NCBI GenBank assembly: GCA_017615835.1
Contig: JAFZZI010000011.1
Span: 62,001-126,000, forward strand
Reading direction: 5' to 3'
Source of the DNA: Bacteroidaceae bacterium
GTDB lineage: Bacteria; Bacteroidota; Bacteroidia; Bacteroidales; Bacteroidaceae
DNA length: 64,000 nucleotides
Below, piece after piece: positions 24,710 to 33,146 of this stretch. How positions within the stretch are numbered: the first letter of the stretch is position 1; each line of letters begins with the position of its first letter. The notes beneath the pieces were generated by a model, which was given only the letters and a program-made list of their open reading frames with translations, was not told where the DNA came from and ran no database searches. The position numbers and the translations under genes were made by a program.

Positions 24710-27700
24710 TGCATAATTCTCTGAAACGACGCCTGATATTGATGATTTTGCCGCTTGCAGTTGCGACGAGCCTTGCCGTTCCCGTTTTTGCAGGCGGCCG
24801 CACGGCTGTTGTTGACAGTCTCGTGTCACGTGCCTTGACGATGCTTCCCGTCAATCTCGATTCGGCATGGTCATGTGCTGTCAAAGCATCTGAAATGTCA
24901 AACAGACATTCCTCATCGAATGCTGCAGCTGTCAATACTATGGCAGACATTGCTTTCGCCCGGATGGAGTACGCTACGGCATCCCAGCTCTACCAGACTG
25001 TGCTGGAAAAGAGTGCAGACCGCATAGAGTGGCTTTGGGCCAACATAGGCATGATGAACATATGCCAGCGCATATCGGACAACATGGCTTTTTACCAGTA
25101 TCGCGACAAGGCTTTGATGGAATTGCTCGGAATAGACGAGGAGATGGCAAGCCTGTCAGAGTTTGAGCGTCACCGTGTCAGAAGTGCCGCCCGTGACCTG
25201 CGTCTCGTTTCGGCCATTTACATGTATATGGTTGAACAGAAAAGCCAGGCAATGTACGAACTTTCGCACATTGAGAATGATGATGAACTTCGGGCAGATA
25301 CAATCAGATATCTCAGGTGGAACCTTCTCAGCGGTAATGACATTATATACGGAGGTGACCGTTCGTCTGCACTCCAGAATCGTCTCCGTTCTCTCTACAG
25401 CATCTACCGATTGTCTGCTGCCAACAACTATCTGTGCCAGAATGCCATAGCACTTCAAGGCATTGCACGTACACTTCTGGAGGCTGGTCCTGAGGCTATG
25501 GCCGAGATGACTCCGGGTATGATTCAGAGTCTCAATCCCCAGGGACTCAGCCATATCCTGCTTGTCCGACAACTTTCACTCATAGCTCTTCGTCAGTTTC
25601 TCAGGTACGGCTCAACGTTCGGTGCCATTGAGACCTACTGTCTTCTTGGCGCGGCTGCAAATGAATGTAACGAATTTCAGGAAGCCTTGACTTGGCTGTC
25701 ACGTGCTCTTGAGATGCTGAATAACTCGCGTGACATCTCTTATCCGGAGAATGACGAACTGCCATACCTGGAACTATACCGTTTCGATGATCTCATTGTC
25801 GAAAATCTTTGGGTTAGCCAGATTCCGTTGGCAGCAGTTCCGGAATGTATGAGCAGCATAAGAGAGCAGATAAGCATCTCTTACTCCGGTCTTGGGGACA
25901 AGATAGCATCTGATTACAACCGCAATGTCTATCTGGAGCTCCAGAAAACCATTCGGCTTGACCGCCGTTTTGAAGCCCGCAAACTCATGCTCAGGCGAAT
26001 AAACCGTTCGCTCAACATGGCGCTCATCGGCGTTGTACTCGGCATCATTCTATTAGTTGCTTTTATGCTTGTCTTCTCAAGAACCATAAGACTGAGAAAC
26101 AGGCAACACGTTGGTGTCATATCCAGGATTTTCGATTTCTGCAGCAGTATTCTCTCAATCAGGCCGACCAGTGAAGAACCTGCTGTCCAACGCGTTTCCA
26201 GACTACTCAATGAAGAACTGGCACCTTTGGTCGGCGTTGAATCGATTCAGATTGATACGAACTCTGAAGATAAGGTGACTCTGACAGGAATTGGCGGGAA
26301 GCCAGTCAGAGACAGTCAGACCATAATAGACATGGTGGCTCCATTTGTCGAGGCATCACTGCAAAACTACACCATCATTGAAAACATAGGCATCAGCCAA
26401 CGCCAGATAGAGAAAGAACATTACCTCTCATTGATTCATGCCAAAGAGAACAAGCGTCAGAACATATTGCGTCGCGCTGCATTCTCTGTGGTTTCGGATT
26501 GTATGCCGTTGCTGGACCGTATGGTTGACGAATCGTCACGGCTGGTTGCCGGGGACGATGGCTGTGCGCGTCATCTTGACTACATCAATGAGCTGGCCAG
26601 AAGAACCGAACAGTATAATACCGTTCTGACCGACTGGCTGCGTATGTGTCAGGGTGAGGTTCAACTTCACATCGAAAATTTCCAGCTACAGCCTCTACTT
26701 GATCTGATAAGCCGCAGCGAGCGCAGTTTCTCTCAGAAGGGCATCGTGCTGAATGTAGGAAAAAGTGAAGCCATAGTACGTGCCGACAGAGTGCTGACAA
26801 TTTTTATGCTGAACACTCTTGCTGAAAATGCGCGCAAGTTTACTCCTTCGGGCGGGAAGGTAGAGGTCACGGTTTCAGAGGGTGACAGATGGGTTGAACT
26901 CTCGGTAACCGACAACGGAATAGGACTCAGTCCTGAAGATGTACGTAAACTGTTGTCTAAAAAGGTGTATGACCCTCAACTGATAGGCTCCGGCACTGAA
27001 TCAGACAAATCCAAAGGCAGCGGTTTCGGACTCATGAACTGCCGTGGCATAATCGAAAAATACCGGAAGAGTGGCGAGCTGTTCGACTGTTGCCGGTTCA
27101 ATGTCGAAAGTACTCTCGGAAAGGGAAGCTGTTTTAGCTTCAGATTGCCCAAGGGCGTAAGGCGACTTCTGTTGATTATTGCCGTATCTCTGTATTCTGC
27201 CGGGCTCTATGCCGTTGAACCAGACGATACGCTTCTTGAAAACGCATACTTGTGCGCCGACTCGCTTTACCAGTCGAATATGATTGAAGAGCATGGACAG
27301 GCGTTGAAGTATGCATCGCTGGCCGTTGAGTCGCTGAACGAAGACTATCGTTCATTAACCGGTGACACATGCCATTTGATGAGGCTCATTTCCGACAGTA
27401 TCCCTGCCGAGCAGTTCTGGCTTGAGAACGGGTTCGCCACTGATTATGAAACCATTCTTTGGCTAAGGAACGAGGTGGCAGTCGCGGCTTTGGCTTTGGA
27501 TAGTAAAAATCTTTACAAATACAATAATTCCGCATACATATCACTGTTCCGTCAGTTCTATAGTGAGGACGTCATCGAACGTGATTGCCGGCAGTTGCAG
27601 CGCTCAAACAGCAATCTTCGCATAGCGATTGTAATATTGCTTCTGCTGTTCGCCGGATTCCTGGTTACGAGGCTTGCGATACATTCGCGTCACTGGCTCA

Positions 27701-28887
27701 GGTACCGCAGTGACTTGCAGCAGATTCTCAGGCTGACGGGCAAAATATCGTCACTCATGACTGATGCTGTCGGACGTGGCAAATATGACATGCAGGTACT
27801 CACTGACCGTCTGATTGCCGCCATTGCTCCGGATCTTGGCCTGATGATGCCTGTCTCGTCTGTATATCTGTTGATCGAAGTCGACGGACAGCACTATGTC
27901 TCATACAGAGGCGAGGACAACGACATTTTGCGCAGACTATCGGCCGACTGCCTCTGCCAACGGCATAATATCATATCGGAGAACGGAGAGATTGCATACG
28001 CGCTCTCGGTTCCGTATGATGACAGTGAAGTCATAGCCGGCGTTTTTGCCGTAAGTCTGAGAGGGGGTGGAAACAAGACCGACAACATGATGTGCAGCAT
28101 GATAGCTCGATATCTGGCTGTTTCGGTCCACAACTGCCTGCTTCGCCTCTCGTCTGAGTACCATAGTCTTGAGCAGTTGCGCGAACAGTCAGAGCGCATG
28201 GCTTTCGAGGAGAATCGTCTGCATGTGCAGAATATGGTTATTGACAATTGTCTCTCAACACTCAAGCACGAAACCCTCAGCTATCCGACCCGGATAATCA
28301 GGCTTACTGAGCATCATAGTAAGGAACCTATGAGTGACGGGGATGTCCAGGATCTGCGAGAGCTTACGCTGTATTATCGCGACATATATGATATCCTTTG
28401 CCGTAATGCGGCGCGCCAGTTTGACGAGTCTGTCTGCAGGCCCGAGACCATCAATCTAAGGAAAATGTTCGATGACGTATCAGCACGGTTCGCAAAGAGG
28501 GCTGCCGGATCACCGGAAGCTTTGCAGCTCAGTGTCGAGTGTATGGCAACTGAGGCCAGAGGTGACGGAATGCTGCTCGGCCTGCTGCTTGACAGTCTGC
28601 TTGAACAGGCAGCTGTCAATCCTGCTCAAGGAACAATAACACTTAGCTCCAGACCGGACGGTGACTTTGTGCGCATTCATCTTCGCGACAGTCGTCCAGG
28701 CCTTAAGACCGATAATCTCGGAGTAATGTTTACTCCGTTGTGGCAACCCGACAACCTGCGGTATGTAGTGTGCCGCCAGATTATCCGCGAACTGGATGAC
28801 TCGATGGGTCACGTGGGCTGTCGCATAAATGCAGAGAGTGATAGCCGTGGTTGTATAACTATATGGTTTACAATTCCTTGTATATAA
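24706..28887 (+). CDS. Double sensor histidine kinase, 1393 aa
   Basis: Very large sensor kinase built as two kinase units in one frame. First half: signal peptide or helix (about 9-29), TPR-like periplasmic domain (30-436), membrane helix (437-457), and a HATPase with N-box NTLAENARKFTPSGG (N708), DNGIG (736-740) and KGSGFGL (770-776), but no H-E phospho-acceptor motif before it. Second half: a signal-like helix right after the ATPase (about 819-836), periplasmic part (837-970), helix (971-991), a GAF-like region (about 1030-1145), a phospho-acceptor-like LKHETLSYP (H1188), and a degenerate ATPase whose N- and G-boxes are lost (DSRPG; no GxGxG). The halves resemble two neighbouring genes that fused. 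I believe they match the Bacteroidetes DUF5112/DUF5113 groups, from memory only. It is followed by its likely response regulator after 10 bases. Confidence 0.8.
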   Translation: MMHNSLKRRLILMILPLAVATSLAVPVFAGGRTAVVDSLVSRALTMLPVNLDSAWSCAVKASEMSNRHSSSNAAAVNTMADIAFARMEYATASQLYQTVLEKSADRIEWLWANIGMMNICQRISDNMAFYQYRDKALMELLGIDEEMASLSEFERHRVRSAARDLRLVSAIYMYMVEQKSQAMYELSHIENDDELRADTIRYLRWNLLSGNDIIYGGDRSSALQNRLRSLYSIYRLSAANNYLCQNAIALQGIARTLLEAGPEAMAEMTPGMIQSLNPQGLSHILLVRQLSLIALRQFLRYGSTFGAIETYCLLGAAANECNEFQEALTWLSRALEMLNNSRDISYPENDELPYLELYRFDDLIVENLWVSQIPLAAVPECMSSIREQISISYSGLGDKIASDYNRNVYLELQKTIRLDRRFEARKLMLRRINRSLNMALIGVVLGIILLVAFMLVFSRTIRLRNRQHVGVISRIFDFCSSILSIRPTSEEPAVQRVSRLLNEELAPLVGVESIQIDTNSEDKVTLTGIGGKPVRDSQTIIDMVAPFVEASLQNYTIIENIGISQRQIEKEHYLSLIHAKENKRQNILRRAAFSVVSDCMPLLDRMVDESSRLVAGDDGCARHLDYINELARRTEQYNTVLTDWLRMCQGEVQLHIENFQLQPLLDLISRSERSFSQKGIVLNVGKSEAIVRADRVLTIFMLNTLAENARKFTPSGGKVEVTVSEGDRWVELSVTDNGIGLSPEDVRKLLSKKVYDPQLIGSGTESDKSKGSGFGLMNCRGIIEKYRKSGELFDCCRFNVESTLGKGSCFSFRLPKGVRRLLLIIAVSLYSAGLYAVEPDDTLLENAYLCADSLYQSNMIEEHGQALKYASLAVESLNEDYRSLTGDTCHLMRLISDSIPAEQFWLENGFATDYETILWLRNEVAVAALALDSKNLYKYNNSAYISLFRQFYSEDVIERDCRQLQRSNSNLRIAIVILLLLFAGFLVTRLAIHSRHWLRYRSDLQQILRLTGKISSLMTDAVGRGKYDMQVLTDRLIAAIAPDLGLMMPVSSVYLLIEVDGQHYVSYRGEDNDILRRLSADCLCQRHNIISENGEIAYALSVPYDDSEVIAGVFAVSLRGGGNKTDNMMCSMIARYLAVSVHNCLLRLSSEYHSLEQLREQSERMAFEENRLHVQNMVIDNCLSTLKHETLSYPTRIIRLTEHHSKEPMSDGDVQDLRELTLYYRDIYDILCRNAARQFDESVCRPETINLRKMFDDVSARFAKRAAGSPEALQLSVECMATEARGDGMLLGLLLDSLLEQAAVNPAQGTITLSSRPDGDFVRIHLRDSRPGLKTDNLGVMFTPLWQPDNLRYVVCRQIIRELDDSMGHVGCRINAESDSRGCITIWFTIPCI

Positions 28888-28897
28888 AATAAGAACT

Positions 28898-29614
28898 ATG
28901 GATAAAATAAAAACGATAGTGGTGGAAGATGTAGCACTTGAACTTAAGGGCACTCTTTCAATAATCCGGTCAGACATCCCAGAAATCGAAATAGTCGGTA
29001 CAGCCATGACCGAACAGGAATTATGGCCACTGGTCAAGAACACCCCGTCAGACCTTATTCTTCTTGACCTTGGTCTTGGAGGCTCTACAACCATCGGCGT
29101 TGATATTTGCCGCAAGCTTCGTGCCGATTATCCGTCATTGCGGATTCTGGTCTTCACCGGTGAGATTCTGAACGAACAGTTGTGGGTAGATGTACTTGAA
29201 GCCGGAGCAGACGGCATCGCACTCAAGACTGGTGAGCTGCTGACCCGCAGCAAAGTACTAGAAGTCATGTCCGGCAGTCGTCCCGTCTTCAATCAGCCTA
29301 TAATGGAAAAGATTGTACAGCGATACATACATTCGGTGCGTCATGACAATAGCCGGCGCACATCACTTATCAAGTACGATATTGATGAATACGACGAGCG
29401 TTTACTTCGCCATCTTGCACTCGGCTACACAAAAGACATGATAAGCGATCTCCGAACAATGCCCTTCAGCACCAAGGCACTCGAAAAACGGCAGTCTGAC
29501 CTTATCGGCCGTCTGTGTCCTGAAGGCGGACACAACGTAAATGTTACCAGGCTGGTCACCAGAGCCATCGAACTTAATATCATTGACCCATCTCATCTCG
29601 AACCGGATGAATAA
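28898..29614 (+). CDS. Response regulator with LuxR-like helix-turn-helix
   Basis: Response regulator of 238 residues. The receiver domain (1-125) has the acidic pair E10/D11, phospho-acceptor D57 in LILLDLGLGG, T87 in LVFTGE and K110 in ALKTGE, so it looks fully functional. The C-terminal part (about 165-230) resembles a LuxR/GerE helix-turn-helix (LRHLALGYTKDMISDLRTMPFS) but is divergent. It lies 10 bases after the double kinase and overlaps the membrane-protein gene by 8 bases, so it is the probable partner of the kinase. Confidence 0.85.
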   Translation: MDKIKTIVVEDVALELKGTLSIIRSDIPEIEIVGTAMTEQELWPLVKNTPSDLILLDLGLGGSTTIGVDICRKLRADYPSLRILVFTGEILNEQLWVDVLEAGADGIALKTGELLTRSKVLEVMSGSRPVFNQPIMEKIVQRYIHSVRHDNSRRTSLIKYDIDEYDERLLRHLALGYTKDMISDLRTMPFSTKALEKRQSDLIGRLCPEGGHNVNVTRLVTRAIELNIIDPSHLEPDE

Positions 29615-30353
29615 CCGACGTCACAATATTCCGCATCCCGCATTGCTGTACTTCATCCTTCTTCTGTTGGTTATTCTTGCCTCGTGGATAGGGACTGTAT
29701 ATCAGTTGCGTGTGATGGGTCAGAACAGTCATCTGTCTTTGAGGAGCCTTCTTGATACAATGGGAATCAGATGGATGATACGACACTTTCCTATGTCTAT
29801 TGCCCAAGCACCTGTAGGTAATGCCCTGCTTCTGTTTTCCGGGTTGGGGTTGCTTAACGGCAGCGGGCTGTCAAATGCTATAGGACGGTCTGTACACCGA
29901 AGTGGATTATCTTACAAAGAGCGCATGGGACTGCGTCTGTCATACGTCGTAATCACCATCTGCCTGATTCTTTTTTTTATGGGTCTTTTCTCCGGCCAAC
30001 GGGTCTTACTCGGCATTACAGGTTCGCTTCTTACCGGTCCTGTCTCGGATGGGGCCATCTTTCTGCTGTTTACTCCGGTTGCTCTCGCCTCTGCTGTTTT
30101 TGGCTATACTTCCGACCGCTTCCGCAATGGTGATGATTTTATCGACGCCATGGTAAGTCTTATTCCACGCTACGCCTCGTTCTTCATAGCACTGCTCATT
30201 GCTTCTCAGATATTGGCTGTCTTTGAATATTCAGGTTTGAACGACCTGCTCAATCTCAGTTCAATCGTATGGTGTCGGATAGAGTTCATATTGTGGTGGC
30301 TTCCGCTACCGCTTCTGTACTTGAGACAGAAAGGCCGGTCTTCACATTTTTAG
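29607..30353 (+). CDS. Six-helix membrane protein of the signalling operon
   Basis: Integral membrane protein of 248 residues from the ATG at 29607, which overlaps the regulator stop by 8 bases. I count six likely helices (about 13-33, 68-88, 108-128, 140-165, 188-210 and 220-240). The region LLLFSGLGLLNGSGLSNAI faintly recalls AbgT-type transporters, but the protein is half the size of that family and the resemblance is weak. Its coupling to the kinase and regulator suggests it is a target, transporter or accessory of the pathway. The frame that starts at 29541 is only an upstream extension. Confidence 0.75.
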   Translation: MNNRRHNIPHPALLYFILLLLVILASWIGTVYQLRVMGQNSHLSLRSLLDTMGIRWMIRHFPMSIAQAPVGNALLLFSGLGLLNGSGLSNAIGRSVHRSGLSYKERMGLRLSYVVITICLILFFMGLFSGQRVLLGITGSLLTGPVSDGAIFLLFTPVALASAVFGYTSDRFRNGDDFIDAMVSLIPRYASFFIALLIASQILAVFEYSGLNDLLNLSSIVWCRIEFILWWLPLPLLYLRQKGRSSHF

Positions 30354-30361
30354 CCCTTCGC

Positions 30362-30392
30362 TTGCTCTTGTCTTTAAATAGTCCTAAATTTG
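30362..30392 (+). promoter_or_regulatory. tRNA-Arg promoter
   Basis: TTG (30362-30364), a 20-base spacer and TAAATTTG (30385-30392) give the same -33/-7 arrangement as the tRNA-Gly promoter. Confidence 0.7.
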
Positions 30393-30437
30393 CACCCGCA
30401 AACAGTTGAAATCGTCAGCTGATTGTCAGACAAGGAT

Positions 30438-30514
30438 GGTTCCGTAGCTCAGCTGGATAGAGCAACTGCCTTCTAAGCAGTAGGTCTTGGGTTCGAATCC
30501 CAACGGAATCACCA
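30438..30514 (+). tRNA. tRNA-Arg (anticodon TCT)
   Basis: A 77-base cloverleaf including an encoded CCA end. The acceptor stem pairs GGTTCCG with CGGAATC (one G-T pair); the anticodon stem ACTGC/GCAGT encloses the loop CTTCTAA, giving TCT; the T-arm contains GGGTTCGAATCCC. It has its own promoter, and a likely terminator follows. Confidence 0.96.
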
Positions 30515-30516
30515 TG

Positions 30517-30560
30517 AAAAGGCTTTAGACATACCCATGAAGCCGTTTTGTTTTTATTTT
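30517..30560 (+). terminator. tRNA-Arg terminator
   Basis: AAAAGGCTT pairs with AAGCCGTTTT (one base bulged) and is followed by GTTTTTATTTT. Confidence 0.65.
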
Positions 30561-30639
30561 AAATACACAGATTACTGCTTTTCAGTCTGAAATTTTTCAA
30601 GAAAGTTACGCCATGCTGCGTAGTATATTGGACAGAGTG

Positions 30640-31740
30640 ATGAAAAAGTGTGTGATTATTGCTGCAATGCTGGCAATAGTTTTTGTTGCCGCAGCTCAGA
30701 ATGAAGTTTTTACCGGTGTTGTCATCAACACCGATAACAGTGTTACATTTCGCTACAGGAATCCGAAGGCGGTGAAGGTGGAGGTGTCGGGCGAGTTCTT
30801 GGACGGTTCCGCTGAACTGACGGAGCGGGACGGTGTCTGGACATACACGACACCTCCTCTGGCTTCAGAACTATACTTCTATAGCCTCACAGTTGACGGA
30901 CAGCCCATACTTGATCTTAATTATTCCGTAGTGAAAGATATTCCGCGCTGGATGAACTATTTTATCATAAGTGGTGAAAGGGGAGACCTGTATAGCGTAC
31001 AGGATGTCCCTCACGGGAGCGTAACATCGCGTTGGTATGATAGCCCTTCGCTCCAGATGCGCCGTAGGATGAACATTTACACTCCCGCCGGCTACGAGAA
31101 CAGTAAACGCAAATATCCGGTTTTCTACCTGCTTCACGGCAATGCCTGCGACGAGAATTCCTGGCTCGACCTTGGACGTGCTGCACAGATTCTCGATAAC
31201 CTCATTGCTTCCGGCAAGGCAGAGCCCATGATAGTAGTTATGACCAACGGAAACCCCATGCAGCAGGCTGCACCTGCCTATTTCGGTGACACATACACGA
31301 ATGCCAATACACGTCAGGGAAGAGTGCCTTTCACCGATTCATTCAAGGAGGTGATTTCTTTCATTGACAGCAATTACCGTACTGTTGCAAAGAAAGAGGG
31401 GCGTGCCATAGCGGGGTTCTCCATGGGAGGAGGACACGCTTTCACCATCTCTAAGGACTATCCGCGTACATTTGACTATGTCGGACTGTTTTCAGCTGCA
31501 GGGAGTAACATAAACGATCCCGTCCAGAAACAGAAAATCCTGGATATGAAGAAGAATGGTTACAAACTATATTACATCGGGTGCGGTACAGACGACTTCC
31601 TCTACAGAAGTGTGCTGAACTACAATCGTCAGCTTGACGACATTAATTTCGGGTACTACTATCGCGAAACCCCAGGTGGACATACCTGGGGGCCCTGGCG
31701 AATTTATCTTAGCGAAATGGTCCAGATGCTCTTCCATTGA
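30640..31740 (+). CDS. CE1-type esterase with N-terminal E-set domain
   Basis: Secreted esterase of 366 residues from the ATG at 30640 (MKKCVIIAAMLAIVFVAAAQ). After the signal peptide comes a beta E-set/CBM48-like domain (about 25-100), then an alpha/beta hydrolase of the feruloyl/acetyl-xylan esterase type. The nucleophile is S261 in GFSMGG; the charge relay is probably D318 (CGTDDF) and H348 (GGHTW). It is a close relative of the second half of the GH10-CE1 protein at 49658-51778, with the shared pattern IYTPAGYE..KxKYPV.YL.HG, so the two probably arose by duplication. It is separate from the downstream convergent gene, with a terminator in between. Confidence 0.88.
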   Translation: MKKCVIIAAMLAIVFVAAAQNEVFTGVVINTDNSVTFRYRNPKAVKVEVSGEFLDGSAELTERDGVWTYTTPPLASELYFYSLTVDGQPILDLNYSVVKDIPRWMNYFIISGERGDLYSVQDVPHGSVTSRWYDSPSLQMRRRMNIYTPAGYENSKRKYPVFYLLHGNACDENSWLDLGRAAQILDNLIASGKAEPMIVVMTNGNPMQQAAPAYFGDTYTNANTRQGRVPFTDSFKEVISFIDSNYRTVAKKEGRAIAGFSMGGGHAFTISKDYPRTFDYVGLFSAAGSNINDPVQKQKILDMKKNGYKLYYIGCGTDDFLYRSVLNYNRQLDDINFGYYYRETPGGHTWGPWRIYLSEMVQMLFH

Positions 31741-31779
31741 GGTTGGCGGATAGTCTGAACATTTCCGAATATACATCAG

Positions 31780-31816
31780 AAAAAAGAGGGTGACGATAAG
31801 GTCATCCTCTTTTTTC
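31780..31816. terminator. Bidirectional terminator
   Basis: AAAAAGAGG-TGAC and GTCA-CCTCTTTTT form a long stem, with A-run and T-run arms, between convergent genes. Confidence 0.85.
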
Positions 31817-31838
31817 TGTTATCGTCGGGTGGGGGATT

Positions 31839-32849
31839 TTACTCTCCCATGAACTTGATGTTCTCTTCCACTTTGTCTGCTGAAAGTGTTATGTTGACGA
31901 TTTTTGAACCGTTGCTTTGGAAGAATATGCCATCCTTGGCTGAGGCCGAACCAACCGTGCGTCCGCTCATGTCAGTTATGATGACCTTCTCGTCGTCACG
32001 GGCATTTTCAACCTTTACGTTATATGTACCGCTACCACCGTTTACGCTGATACGGTTGGTGGAGCGCATGGACGATACTACCCGCGAGGTCGAGGTATCA
32101 AAAACATACATTCCTGTTGCATCCTCAATCCTCTGGTCGTCAATCCTGCGTACAACCTCCATTGTTGTCATATAGAGGAGACTGCCAATTCTTACCAGAG
32201 CGTACCCGTGTACCTCCTCGATGACTTTGTTGGGATTCTTTAATTCAGCAATGGGTATGTACGCAATCTGGTTGCCCGTCTGATTCATGATTTTGAACCC
32301 CTTGATGTTTTTCACCTGTTCTACGTACTTACTCTTGACGCCATCCCACCAGTAATCTTCGTAAATCATCTCTTTTTCATTTATTTCAACGTCAAGCATT
32401 ACATATTCCCAGTTGTCATCACTGTTGAAAATGTTCTGGCTTATCGCGACGCCTGAAGTGGGATAGAACGAGTTGTCGGGATCCTGATACAAGAAAGCCA
32501 GGAGAGCGTTTTCGTACTCCTGATGATAGTGATAGTAAGTGGTGTGCTCGTTGTCTTCTACCCAGCCTCCGCCACTGTTCTTCATCCAGTAATCGTGGGG
32601 ACTTGGCGAATTGGATATTGTCAGATTGGCAATGATCTCTTCTCTGCTAAGGGCAATCATGAGTTCTGATTTTTCCTTTTCTTCCCTGAAGTTATAAACT
32701 GCCATATAGGTTCTGTTGTCTTTGGTGACCTCCTTGGGTATTACTTCCAAAGCACCTCCGCTCAAGCGGTCGGACATGACAAGATTTTGAGCATCAACGG
32801 CCTGTGCAGCCGGAATCAGCATCATCGAAAACAAAAAAAAATTCTTCAT
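31839..32849 (-). CDS. Secreted protein of unknown function, 336 aa
   Basis: Secreted protein of 336 residues with a signal peptide (MKNFFLFSMMLIPAAQAVDAQ). The middle part (about 60-240) is rich in charged and aromatic residues and I recognise no family. The last about 75 residues (after TSRVVSSMRSTNRISVNGGSG) have the strand pattern of a C-terminal Ig-like or secretion-sorting domain, including EKVIITDMSGRTVGSASA, which resembles the type-9 secretion signal pattern, though it continues past the usual final glycine-rich strand. It is slightly more AT-rich than its neighbours. It is alone between two esterase genes. Confidence 0.75.
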   Translation of the reverse strand: MKNFFLFSMMLIPAAQAVDAQNLVMSDRLSGGALEVIPKEVTKDNRTYMAVYNFREEKEKSELMIALSREEIIANLTISNSPSPHDYWMKNSGGGWVEDNEHTTYYHYHQEYENALLAFLYQDPDNSFYPTSGVAISQNIFNSDDNWEYVMLDVEINEKEMIYEDYWWDGVKSKYVEQVKNIKGFKIMNQTGNQIAYIPIAELKNPNKVIEEVHGYALVRIGSLLYMTTMEVVRRIDDQRIEDATGMYVFDTSTSRVVSSMRSTNRISVNGGSGTYNVKVENARDDEKVIITDMSGRTVGSASAKDGIFFQSNGSKIVNITLSADKVEENIKFMGE

Positions 32850-32938
32850 AAGCGCATGTCTGTTAATTTGTGTACAAGTTTCTACTTGGGGACAATTATA
32901 ACAATAAAATCAGACAAAAGCAAATACAACATTTTTTT

Positions 32939-32952
32939 TTTGCATATGCAAA
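32939..32952. repeat. Perfect palindrome TTTGCATATGCAAA
   Basis: A 14-base perfect inverted repeat next to an 11-T run, about 90 bases upstream of the secreted-protein start and about 195 bases upstream of the esterase gene at 33147. It could be an operator. Confidence 0.4.
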
Positions 32953-33090
32953 TAAGATAGTACTGTTTTCAACAATGCTTTCCGGTATGTATTGCTTCCA
33001 TCCGACGAAACAGTTATTCTTGTCAATGCACAGAAAAGCAACCCGTATTCACGGGGTAGCATTCAAAGTAAACTTTTGGGGGAACTTCTG

Positions 33091-33121
33091 TTGCTTGTGA
33101 CGTGGCGTTTTATTAACTTAG
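33091..33121 (+). promoter_or_regulatory. Possible promoter of esterase/GH31/xylB
   Basis: TTG (33091-33093), a 20-base spacer and TAACTTAG (33114-33121), which differs from the consensus by one base in the -7 box. Confidence 0.45.
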
Positions 33122-33146
33122 CGCGATAAACAATGTATTTCTGCTT

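Larger units (their letters stand above)
32850..33146. other. Longest intergenic stretch in the window (297 bases)
   Basis: AT-rich region between the divergent genes at 32849 and 33147. It holds an 11-T run, the 14-base palindrome at 32939-32952 and the weak promoter before 33147. I see no gene in it. Confidence 0.6.

Noticed and set aside
27145-27230. Possible assembly error or frameshift joining two kinase genes
   Set aside because: The reading frame is open on both sides with normal codon use and no doubtful homopolymer run, so I keep it as one gene; only read-level data could exclude an error.
28510-29115. 201-residue open frame antisense to the kinase/regulator junction
   Set aside because: No family pattern, and it crosses two well-supported genes on the other strand.
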